The notes: a model not told the origin generated them from the letters alone. A stretch of DNA of 7,161 nt from JAAYCO01 sp964632015 (GCA_964632015.1 CAZWAT010000146.1:1-7161); one strand, 5' to 3'; shown: positions 1 to 5,214, counted from the first letter of the stretch. Program-made: numbers and translations.

Positions 1-129
1 ACGATGGGGCCTGCTGCATCGGACGACTCATATTTCACGAGTTATCCGCATAAGCGGGACGAAGTAGTTTACTAGATTCTACGGCCTGGTCAACGAACAA
101 ATCCGCCAATTGACCGAAATCCGCAAAAC
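1..129. other. Window edge, no supported gene
   Basis: No coding region can be supported here. On the minus strand an ATG at 31-29 opens a frame that runs off the window (reading M-S-R-P-M-Q-Q-A-P-S), but it has no clear Shine-Dalgarno, so it is only a possible gene start downstream of the tRNA. On the plus strand a frame open from base 1 ends at a TAG at 73-75 and could equally be a gene tail. A small CCGC/GCGG hairpin (46-57) has no T-run and is not a convincing terminator. Confidence 0.4.
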
Positions 130-202
130 TGAGGGAGCTGGGGCTCGAACCCAGGACCTACGCATTAAAAGTGCGTTGCTCTTCCAACTGAGCTACTCCC
201 CC
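130..202 (-). tRNA. tRNA-Lys (anticodon UUU)
   Basis: Read on the minus strand, this 73-nt segment folds as a complete cloverleaf. The acceptor is GGGGGAG/CTCCCTC with one G-U pair. The D arm is GCTC/GAGC. The anticodon stem ACGCA/TGCGT closes the loop CTTTTAA, so the anticodon is TTT. The variable loop is AGGTC, and the T arm CTGGG/CCCAG carries the loop TTCGAGC. The discriminator base is A, as expected for lysine tRNA. CCA is not encoded (GTT follows), so it must be added after transcription. The tRNA reads AAA and AAG codons. It lies 25 nt after the frr stop codon on the same strand with no strong terminator between, so it may be processed from the end of the rpsB-frr transcript. Confidence 0.97.
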
Positions 203-212
203 TAAGGGGCAA

Positions 213-236
213 CAGCGAGCTTGCGTGCTATCGCTG
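213..236 (-). other. Hairpin spanning the frr stop codon, before tRNA-Lys
   Basis: CAGCGA (213-218) and TCGCTG (231-236) form a perfect 6-bp stem, with an inner GC/GC pairing possible in the 12-nt loop. The frr stop codon (230-228) lies inside the loop. No T-run follows on the minus strand, so it does not look like an intrinsic terminator. A role in separating the frr message from the tRNA precursor is conjecture, and a chance hairpin is possible. Confidence 0.35.
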
Positions 237-788
237 CTGAATTTCTTCGGTTTTCGTGTCGAGGATCGCCGTTATCTGATCTTCGTATTTCTTGGTGAGA
301 TTCTGAATCTCATCCTTGGCGCGTTTGGAATCGTCCTCGGTGATGATCGACTCCTTTTCGAGCCGATCCATCTCCTTGTTTCCATCGCGTCGCGCGTTTC
401 GTATGGTCACGCGTGCGGCTTCGCTCATCTTTTTCACCTGGGCGACAAGCTGCTGGCGTCGCTCGCCCGAAAGCGGCGGAACCGACAGGCGTATCACCTT
501 GCCATCGCTGGCGGGAGTTATGCCGATGTTGCTCGCCTGAATAGCCCGTTCGATGTCCTTGACGCTTGCGGGGTCGAAGGGCTTTATCAGTATCATGTTA
601 GCATCCGGCGTCGACAGCGTCGCAAGCTGGCGAAGGTCGGTCGGAGTACCATAATAATCGACTTTCACGTGTTCGACAAGACCGGTGGACGCTCTTCCGG
701 TGCGAATGCCCCTCAACTCGCGGCGGAAATATACCACCGCGGATTCCATTTTCTCTTCGACTTCCAGCATTGCCTCGTCATAGGACAT
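228..788 (-). CDS. frr: Ribosome recycling factor (RRF)
   Basis: This cytoplasmic protein acts with EF-G to split the post-termination ribosome and free the subunits, mRNA and last tRNA. The 186-residue length is normal for the family. The N-terminal helix carries the conserved F-R-R-E-L-R-G-I-R-T-G-R-A stretch (21-33). The middle (about 35-105) matches the beta domain, including the P-P-L-S-G-E-R-R segment (104-111). The long C-terminal helix carries I-R-N-A-R-R-D (129-135), which holds the arginines that contact the large subunit. The ATG at 788 is chosen because it gives the family N-terminus and has a GAGGTGA ribosome site. It is the last protein gene of the rpsB-tsf-pyrH-frr cluster, 9 nt after pyrH, and is probably translationally coupled to it. 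Confidence 0.98.
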   Translation of the reverse strand: MSYDEAMLEVEEKMESAVVYFRRELRGIRTGRASTGLVEHVKVDYYGTPTDLRQLATLSTPDANMILIKPFDPASVKDIERAIQASNIGITPASDGKVIRLSVPPLSGERRQQLVAQVKKMSEAARVTIRNARRDGNKEMDRLEKESIITEDDSKRAKDEIQNLTKKYEDQITAILDTKTEEIQQR

Positions 789-792
789 ACAT

Positions 793-799
793 TCACCTC
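793..799 (-). promoter_or_regulatory. frr ribosome binding site overlapping the pyrH stop
   Basis: On the minus strand the pyrH TGA stop (800-798) runs directly into GAGGTGA, which serves frr; the GAGG core is 7 nt before the frr ATG at 788. A ribosome ending pyrH would sit on the frr start region, the usual layout for translational coupling. Confidence 0.75.
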
Positions 800-1529
800 A
801 TTCGCTGATGACGGTTCCCACGTGCTCGCCCGCCAACGCCCGGCGAAGATTACCCGGCTTGTCAAACTGAAAGACCATGATGGGCATTTGCGACTCCATG
901 CACATGGTTATCGCGGTGAGGTCCATCACGCCAAGCGCATCGGCAAGCACCTTGCCATATGTCAGTTGATCGTATTTCACTGCCGATGGGTCGTTCACCG
1001 GGTCTCGATCGTACACGCCGTCAACCTTTGTTGCTTTCATTACCACCTGTGCGTCGATTTCGGCAGCTCGAAGAGCGGCGCACATGTCAGTCGTGAAGAA
1101 GGGGCTTCCGGTGCCTCCTGCGAAGATGACCACCTTGCCCGCACGCAGGCTTGCAACCGCGTCCCTTCGGCAGTAGGGCTCACAAACAGTGGGCATGGGT
1201 ATCGCCGACATGGCGACGGTTGGGAGGCCGCGGGCTTCGAGGGCATCTCTGACGGCAATGGCGTTCATCACCGTACCGAGCATGCCCATGTAGTCGGCAG
1301 TGGTACGGTGGATGTTCTTTCGCGCGTCAGGGCTTGAAAGATCCCTTCCTCGAAGCAGGTTGCCCGCGCCGATGACCAATGCAAGCTCGACACCCGTCTG
1401 TTTAGCGGATGCGATCTCGTCGGCTACGAGATTGAGCTGTGCTGTTTCGACCCCGCTCGATCCTGTTTCGCACAGGCTTTCGCCGGAGATTTTGAGCACC
1501 ACTCGTTTATATTTCAGCGTATCGGTCAT
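798..1529 (-). CDS. pyrH: UMP kinase (uridylate kinase)
   Basis: This enzyme transfers phosphate from ATP to UMP to make UDP, an essential step of pyrimidine nucleotide synthesis; the bacterial enzyme is a hexamer of the amino-acid-kinase fold. From the ATG at 1529 the protein has 243 residues, close to the E. coli 241. Visible motifs in order are K-I-S-G-E-S (13-18, phosphate binding), G-A-G-N-L-L-R-G (54-61, a variant of G-G-G-N), D-Y-M-G-M-L-G-T-V-M-N (79-89), G-T-G-S-P-F-F-T-T-D (139-148, UMP site), K-A-T-K-V-D-G-V-Y-D (165-174) and M-D-L-T (202-205). The start is uncertain. The frame is open to a TTG at 1562, which would add 11 residues, and neither start has a clear Shine-Dalgarno. The ATG is preferred because it matches family length. 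It lies between tsf and frr. Confidence 0.96.
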   Translation of the reverse strand: MTDTLKYKRVVLKISGESLCETGSSGVETAQLNLVADEIASAKQTGVELALVIGAGNLLRGRDLSSPDARKNIHRTTADYMGMLGTVMNAIAVRDALEARGLPTVAMSAIPMPTVCEPYCRRDAVASLRAGKVVIFAGGTGSPFFTTDMCAALRAAEIDAQVVMKATKVDGVYDRDPVNDPSAVKYDQLTYGKVLADALGVMDLTAITMCMESQMPIMVFQFDKPGNLRRALAGEHVGTVISE

Positions 1530-1591
1530 GGTATCGTGAGGCGCGTCGGCACTGACAGGCAATGCGAATCGCGGCCGCCATTTCGGTTCTC

Positions 1592-1607
1592 GCCCGTTCT
1601 ACCGGGC
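1592..1607 (-). other. GC-rich hairpin in the tsf-pyrH spacer
   Basis: On the minus strand GCCCG, a 6-nt loop and CGGGC form a short strong stem between the tsf stop and the pyrH start. No T-run follows, so termination is not supported. It could pause polymerase or protect the tsf message end, or be chance in GC-rich DNA. The spacer is 111 nt if pyrH begins at 1529, the longest gap within this gene cluster. Confidence 0.35.
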
Positions 1608-1640
1608 CAGACGTCCAGGCGGGCCGCGTCGCCATCTATC

Positions 1641-2447
1641 TTATTTCTCGCCAACCGCGAAACGTGCGAAGGCGGTAATCTTACCGTTGGGTAGCAGATC
1701 CTTGACCTTCTTCTTCCCGTACTTCTCTTCGAGAGCCACGAGCTGCTCGGTCAGCGAGCGTTCCTCAACGAACTTGCGAATCTTGCCAGCAACCATCTTC
1801 TCGGCGATTTCCTTGGGTTTTCCGGATTCCACCGCCTGATCGATGGCGATCTTTTTTTCCTGCTCGATAAGGTCGGCGGGAATGTCGTCAGGCGTCACTG
1901 CCATCGGTGCGGCGAAGGCGATGTGCATGCAGATATCTTTAAGCAGATCGTCATCCGCTTCGCCGTCCACACCGACGATCACGCCGACTTTTCCGTTGTG
2001 GTGCACATAAGAACCCACCCTCTGGGCGGTGATCTTCATACCGCGTGAAAAGCTCATGTTCTCGCCGATCTTCGCCAGCGCCTGCTGGACGGCATCGGTT
2101 ATCTCCGCCGTTTCGGTGACGTTTCCGTCGGGCGCCTGGGCCGCGAGGTTTGCCACATCGCGCACCATCGTCTGGAACACGTCGTTACGGGCGCAGAAGT
2201 CGGTTTCGCAACGGGCTTCTACCATGGCTGCCGAGGTACTGGCGTCATTGACGCTAATGGCAATGAAACCTTCGCCGGTCGCGCGTCCGGCCTTCTTCTC
2301 GGCGGTTATCAATCCACGCTTGCGAAGCAGATCTCGGGCGGCTTCAACGTCGCCGTTGGCTTCGGTAAGCGCTTTTTTGCATTCCATCATTCCCTGGCCC
2401 GTTTCTTCACGAAGGGCCTTTACCATTGATGCTGTTATTTCAGGCAT
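1641..2447 (-). CDS. tsf: Elongation factor Ts (EF-Ts)
   Basis: EF-Ts is the nucleotide exchange factor that releases GDP from EF-Tu in the cytoplasm. The 268 residues compare with 283 in E. coli. The N-terminal UBA-like module (about 1-50) shows V-K-A-L-R-E-E-T-G-Q-G-M-M-E-C-K-K-A-L (9-27). The signature E-T-D-F-C-A-R-N (81-88) follows; its D83-F84 pair corresponds to the residues that wedge into EF-Tu. The rest covers the core with its subdomains and ends with the C-terminal helix region. The ATG at 2447 has AGGAG 5 nt upstream (2457-2453). It begins 24 nt after the rpsB stop, and rpsB-tsf is a near-universal bacterial pair, so co-transcription is very likely. Confidence 0.98.
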   Translation of the reverse strand: MPEITASMVKALREETGQGMMECKKALTEANGDVEAARDLLRKRGLITAEKKAGRATGEGFIAISVNDASTSAAMVEARCETDFCARNDVFQTMVRDVANLAAQAPDGNVTETAEITDAVQQALAKIGENMSFSRGMKITAQRVGSYVHHNGKVGVIVGVDGEADDDLLKDICMHIAFAAPMAVTPDDIPADLIEQEKKIAIDQAVESGKPKEIAEKMVAGKIRKFVEERSLTEQLVALEEKYGKKKVKDLLPNGKITAFARFAVGEK

Positions 2448-2471
2448 TGTCGCTCCTGGTATTTCTGAATG

Positions 2472-3341
2472 TTACTGCTCTTTTGCTTCCTCAACGGGTT
2501 CGGTGGTCTGGACGGGGGCAGACTCGGCGGGGGGCTGTACCTCCGCGGGCTTGTCTGGCGTCTCGAAGACCTGCGAAGTCGAAAGGCGTCGGCTTCGGCG
2601 CTTGGGGGCTTCTGCCTGTTGATCCTGTTTCTCGGCCTGGGCTTGTTTTTCGGTGCGAACGTGCATGCCTTCGGAAATGGCATCGCATAGTTCGCGAACG
2701 ATCAGGTCGATCGAGCGCATCGCGTCATCGTTGCCCGGAATGGGAATGTCCACAAGATCAGGATCGCCGTCGGTATCGAGAAGGGCGATCACGGGAATGC
2801 CCATCTTCTTGGCTTCGCGGATAGCGATCATCTCGCGACGCTGGTCGATAATGAACATCGCGCCGGGCATGCGTTCCATCCTGCGGATGCCCTGAAGATT
2901 GCGGCGAATCTTCCTGACTTCCCGACGGAGGGCGGCGCCTTCCTTTTTCGAGTAAGTGTCAAGCTGACCTTCGGCCTCGAGGGCTTCAAGCTGGTCAAGC
3001 CTGCCAATGCGACGACGGATCTCGCGGAAGTTCGTCAACGTGCCACCAAGCCAGCGGTCGTTAACAAAGTGCATTCCGACGCGAAGAGTGTTTTCTTCGA
3101 CGCTTTTCTTCGCCTGACGCTTGGTTCCGATCAGCAGAACGTCTTTACCGTCGGCAACAGTCTGTGTCAGAAATCTCTTCGCCAAAAGAAGACCCTTGAG
3201 CGTCTCTTTGACGTTGATGATGTGAATGAGGTTTCGCTTACCGAAGATGTAGGGTCGCATCTTCGGGTTCCACCGGCTAGCCCTGTGTCCAAAATGGATG
3301 CCGGCATCGATAAGTTCCTGTAATAGTTCGCTTCCAGCCAA
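2472..3341 (-). CDS. rpsB: 30S ribosomal protein S2
   Basis: S2 binds late to the small subunit between head and body. Residues 1-226 are the family domain: E-L-I-D-A-G-I-H-F-G-H (9-19) then R-W-N-P-K-M (23-28), N-D-R-W-L-G-G-T-L-T-N-F (94-105), a helical insert of about 110-160, and D-P-D-L-V-D-I-P-I-P-G-N-D-D-A (193-207). Residues 227-289 form an extra tail, first basic and Gln-rich, then rich in Pro and Glu, probably disordered; E. coli S2 has 241 residues. The start is TTG at 3341. No ATG gives the conserved N-terminus (the next Met is residue 28), and GGAGG sits 6 nt upstream. It heads the tsf-pyrH-frr cluster and is preceded by a long leader. Confidence 0.97.
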   Translation of the reverse strand: MAGSELLQELIDAGIHFGHRASRWNPKMRPYIFGKRNLIHIINVKETLKGLLLAKRFLTQTVADGKDVLLIGTKRQAKKSVEENTLRVGMHFVNDRWLGGTLTNFREIRRRIGRLDQLEALEAEGQLDTYSKKEGAALRREVRKIRRNLQGIRRMERMPGAMFIIDQRREMIAIREAKKMGIPVIALLDTDGDPDLVDIPIPGNDDAMRSIDLIVRELCDAISEGMHVRTEKQAQAEKQDQQAEAPKRRSRRLSTSQVFETPDKPAEVQPPAESAPVQTTEPVEEAKEQ

Positions 3342-3466
3342 CGTACACCTCCGCGCACTCGTGTGGATTCAGGCATCCGCACAGCGAGTCGGTCGTAAAA
3401 GGGGTAATTCCTCGCAAACGGAACATAAGGCGAAGCACACGCGCTTCGTCGCCCGTTGCGTAAAGC
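3342..3466 (-). promoter_or_regulatory. Probable rpsB 5' leader with foldable segments
   Basis: If transcription starts near 3466 the message has a leader of about 124 nt. On the minus strand GGC, a 3-nt bulge, GAAGC, a 6-nt loop and GCTTCGCC can form a hairpin (3453-3429). GCGAG and CTCGC (3415-3411 and 3388-3384) can pair around a 22-nt loop. A third stem near 3382-3361 (GTGCGGAT with ATCCACAC) has one C-A mismatch. S2 controls its own synthesis through the leader in E. coli, so a similar role is plausible, but I do not recognise a known leader motif. Confidence 0.4.
3348..3352 (-). promoter_or_regulatory. rpsB ribosome binding site for a TTG start
   Basis: GGAGG on the minus strand, 6 nt before TTG at 3341. 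It is the strongest Shine-Dalgarno in the window and decides the start, since no ATG or GTG lies in frame nearby. Confidence 0.85.
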
Positions 3467-3471
3467 GTCAT

Positions 3472-3501
3472 AGCTTAGTGTCTTGCACCAATCCTGGTCA
3501 A
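3472..3501 (-). promoter_or_regulatory. Candidate sigma70-type promoter for rpsB
   Basis: On the minus strand TTGACC (3501-3496) matches five of six -35 bases. After an 18-nt spacer TAAGCT (3477-3472) matches three of six -10 bases, including the first two and the last. The -10 is weak, so the call rests on the -35, the position upstream of a strong ribosome site and the A-tracts behind it. Confidence 0.35.
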
Positions 3502-3523
3502 CATATTTGTTCGACCGGCGTGG

Positions 3524-3539
3524 AAAAAAGATCAAAAAA
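3524..3539. promoter_or_regulatory. Two phased A6 tracts upstream of the rpsB promoter
   Basis: On the plus strand six A at 3524-3529 and six A at 3534-3539, separated by GATC, lie exactly 10 bp apart, one helical turn. Phased A-tracts bend DNA. They sit about 22-43 bp upstream of the candidate -35, where curved or UP-like DNA can strengthen promoters. On the minus strand they read as T-runs about 20 nt after the large hairpin at 3560-3626, so a part in termination of the HHE gene is the alternative. Confidence 0.45.
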
Positions 3540-3559
3540 GAATTGAATTCCCTACCAGC

Positions 3560-3626
3560 ACCCAATGACAAGGGCCACGCAACTGTCATATTTGATTTTA
3601 AACTTGGGTAGCCCTTGTCACCGGGT
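3560..3626 (-). terminator. Long hairpin after the HHE gene, terminator-like or regulatory
   Basis: On the minus strand ACCCGGTGACAAGGGC (3626-3611) pairs over all 16 positions with GCCCTTGTCATTGGGT (3575-3560), using two G-U pairs, around an AT-rich 35-nt loop. In plus-strand RNA the two G-U pairs would be A-C mismatches, so the structure favours minus-strand transcription. It begins 14 nt after the HHE stop codon. The loop is long for an intrinsic terminator and T-runs come only about 20 nt later, so 3' end protection or a structured RNA are alternatives. Confidence 0.5.
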
Positions 3627-3640
3627 CGAAGGCGAACGAG

Positions 3641-4087
3641 TCAGGCGGCTCTCTTCATGAACTCCTGCTTGCTCTGCACGAACTGCCTGCCAAGCTGTTC
3701 GCTGGTTGTCTTATCGAGGAATTCACTGGCGTTTTCGAAAACATCCGATTCTTCTTCATCGATATGATGATCGATCAGCTCGGTCAGAACCGCGCATCTC
3801 GCATGCCAGAACGCATCGACCGGCGAGAGCGATTCAAGCTCTGAGAGCACATGCTTGGCAGCCCGGTGTTCTTCTATCGCCTCCATGGCGAGTTCGGGGT
3901 CGCCCTCGTCGATAAGCAGGGGGTAGAACACGCTCTCCTCCGCCTCCATGTGGGGTAGCAGTTCCCCTTTGAGCTTCGAGACTAACTGAGGCCGGGTCTT
4001 TTCCGATCCGCTGGAGGTGTCGAGCATCTTTTCCAGCGTATCGATCACTTGTCTGTGGTCATTCTTGATTTCACTGAAGATGTCCAT
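3641..4087 (-). CDS. Hemerythrin HHE-domain protein
   Basis: A 148-residue all-helical protein of the HHE cation-binding family, which holds a non-heme di-iron centre in a four-helix bundle. Family members bind oxygen or help cells meet nitric oxide, oxidative or iron stress. The expected metal ligands are visible on successive helices: H11 (N-D-H-R), H46 with E50 (P-H-M-E-A-E-E-S-V-F), H74 (E-E-H-R-A-A) and H108 with E112 (D-H-H-I-D-E-E-E-S). Spacing is that of a complete single domain, with no signal peptide or membrane segment, so it is likely cytoplasmic. The ATG at 4087 has AAGGA 5 nt upstream. It diverges from the receiver-groESL genes and is separated from rpsB by a large hairpin, so it is probably its own unit. 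The exact ligand and partner cannot be told from sequence. Confidence 0.88.
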   Translation of the reverse strand: MDIFSEIKNDHRQVIDTLEKMLDTSSGSEKTRPQLVSKLKGELLPHMEAEESVFYPLLIDEGDPELAMEAIEEHRAAKHVLSELESLSPVDAFWHARCAVLTELIDHHIDEEESDVFENASEFLDKTTSEQLGRQFVQSKQEFMKRAA

Positions 4088-4350
4088 GCCTTTCCTTTCG
4101 TAAAAAGGGTCGTGTCTGAGCCTTTGTGGTAATTGTAGGTTGCCACTGTGGGACGCCGACGAGCCTGCACTGCCAATACAGCAGTCCGGGCGGAATCCGC
4201 GCCAGATTGGGCAGTTAAAACACGTGTGGTCTTACTGCTCGAAAACACGTAACATATTGATTAATAGGGTGATAGGATGCATGGCATTGGTGTTGCAAAC
4301 AGATTCTCAGCGGATGGTATTGTCTCGTTGTCAATGCCGGGAGTTTGAGT
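4088..4350. promoter_or_regulatory. Divergent intergenic region between the HHE and receiver genes
   Basis: 263 nt with no convincing gene; it must hold promoters for both directions. A 9-mer AAAACACGT occurs at 4217-4225 and again at 4242-4250, and the first copy overlaps the palindrome CACGTG. An odd dyad GCGGA-A-TCCGC lies at 4190-4200. For the HHE gene TACAAT on the minus strand (4137-4132) is a good -10, but no matching -35 is seen. On the plus strand TTGCAA (4293-4298) with TATTGT (4318-4323) is possible, at a long 19-nt spacing. None is strong. Confidence 0.4.
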
Positions 4351-4776
4351 ATGGTCGCGGCTCTTAATAGAACGGACAGGCCCTTTGGTCTGGTGGTGAC
4401 CGGTGAGGCGGGTGACTGGACTAGCGCACTTGAGCAGATTGTCGGTCCGAACGTGCTCACGACGGTTCACGTCAGTTGCGACCGAGAGCTTCTGGATGTG
4501 ATCCAGCGTCGCGAGGCCCACGCAGCCGTTATAGACGATGAGGTCAACTGGGGCATGGACGCGCTGGCGATGCTTCGCCAGGTTCGAATGCTTGACGAGT
4601 TGTTCCCGGTGGTGGTGGTCACGAGGCATAGTGATCGTCGCTGGCTTGAGGCGGCACTTCGTCTGGCGGCGTTCAGCGTGGTCGCCAAACCGCTTGAGCT
4701 TGAAGAGCTGCTTCGCCAGATTCGCAGGATGATGATTCGCCTGGACGCGTTTCTGCGCGACGATCCGCTTGAATGA
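4351..4776 (+). CDS. Stand-alone receiver-like (CheY-type) domain protein
   Basis: A 141-residue protein that reads as a single response-regulator receiver domain with no output domain. Against the usual pattern, strand 1 is L-V-V-T-G-E (14-19), where the metal-binding Asp pair is replaced by Thr-Gly. Strand 3 gives V-I-D-D (60-63) then W-G-M-D-A-L (67-72), placing the phosphoacceptor at D63. Strand 4 ends V-V-V-V-T (87-91) with the switch Thr at 91, and strand 5 gives V-V-A-K-P (110-114) with the conserved Lys-Pro. Loss of the acidic pair suggests weak or phosphorylation-independent signalling. The ATG at 4351 is preferred over the TTG at 4345 because GGGAG (4339-4343) is 7 nt before it. It lies 83 nt upstream of groES on the same strand and may share its transcript. 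The fold call is firm; the target is unknown. Confidence 0.72.
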   Translation: MVAALNRTDRPFGLVVTGEAGDWTSALEQIVGPNVLTTVHVSCDRELLDVIQRREAHAAVIDDEVNWGMDALAMLRQVRMLDELFPVVVVTRHSDRRWLEAALRLAAFSVVAKPLELEELLRQIRRMMIRLDAFLRDDPLE

Positions 4777-4845
4777 AGGTTTGTCCGGACTGGTCTGGTA
4801 CCGGCCGGGTATCGAGTTTTCAGAGAGAATCAAATAGTCAATCAG

Positions 4846-4851
4846 AAGGAG
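4846..4851 (+). promoter_or_regulatory. groES ribosome binding site
   Basis: AAGGAG lies 8 nt before ATG 4860 but only 2 nt before the in-frame ATG at 4854. This spacing decides the start in favour of 4860. Confidence 0.8.
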
Positions 4852-4859
4852 CTATGCAA

Positions 4860-5189
4860 ATGGCCAAGGCCGAGTCAAAAGCTGGAAAAACCCCAAAGGC
4901 CCCCAACATTCGTCCGCTGGGCGAAAAGGTATTGATCAAGCGCCTCGAGGCGGAAGAAACAACCAAGGGAGGCATCGTTCTTCCCGACACCGCCAAGGAA
5001 AAACCTCAGAAGGGCACCGTGTTGGCGCTGGGCGATGGAAAAATGCTCAAAGACGGCAAGAGAGGGCAGTTTCAAGTGGGCATTGGCGAGAAGGTGCTGT
5101 TCGCCAGCTACGCTGGTACCGAAATCAAGGTCAACGGCGAAGAGTACATGTTGATGGACGAGAGCGACATCCTGGCAATTCTCGATTAG
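4860..5189 (+). CDS. groES: Co-chaperonin GroES (Hsp10)
   Basis: GroES forms the seven-membered lid of the GroEL chamber in the cytoplasm. The 109 residues exceed the usual 94-100 because of a Lys/Ala/Pro-rich lead of about 15 residues before N-I-R-P-L-G-E-K-V (16-24). The mobile loop is E-E-T-T-K-G-G-I-V-L-P (32-42), with the I39-V40-L41 tripeptide that docks on GroEL. Later motifs are G-E-K-V-L-F-A-S-Y-A-G-T-E-I and the end D-E-S-D-I-L-A-I-L-D. The frame is open upstream to an ATG at 4773 overlapping the receiver stop, but that site has no Shine-Dalgarno, while AAGGAG fits 4860. It is followed by groEL after 68 nt. No CIRCE inverted repeat is seen upstream. Confidence 0.97.
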   Translation: MAKAESKAGKTPKAPNIRPLGEKVLIKRLEAEETTKGGIVLPDTAKEKPQKGTVLALGDGKMLKDGKRGQFQVGIGEKVLFASYAGTEIKVNGEEYMLMDESDILAILD

Positions 5190-5214
5190 TGACCGACGAC
5201 TCCGAGGACACAAA

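Noticed and set aside
65..83. Apparent dyad GTAG...CTAC near the window start
   Set aside because: Only the outer four bases pair and the inner bases do not, so it is not a credible hairpin or attachment site next to the tRNA.
130..202. tRNA gene as an integration site for a mobile element
   Set aside because: No integrase, direct repeat of the tRNA 3' end or change in base composition is seen in the 129 bases available beyond it.
225..1337. 370-codon open frame on the plus strand
   Set aside because: It lies entirely antisense to frr and pyrH, both of which are certain from motifs. Its predicted protein shows no recognisable domain and it has no ribosome site, so it is a by-product of codon bias on the other strand.
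2029..2622. 197-codon open frame on the plus strand
   Set aside because: It overlaps tsf and the low-complexity end of rpsB on the opposite strand and has no support of its own.
4165..4185. TGGCAG-type sequence on the minus strand as a sigma54 promoter
   Set aside because: The TTGC half at the required spacing is missing, so the match is only to one element.
4261..4833. 190-codon open frame on the minus strand
   Set aside because: It is antisense to the receiver gene, which has a good ribosome site and receiver motifs. The protein it would encode has no recognisable pattern.
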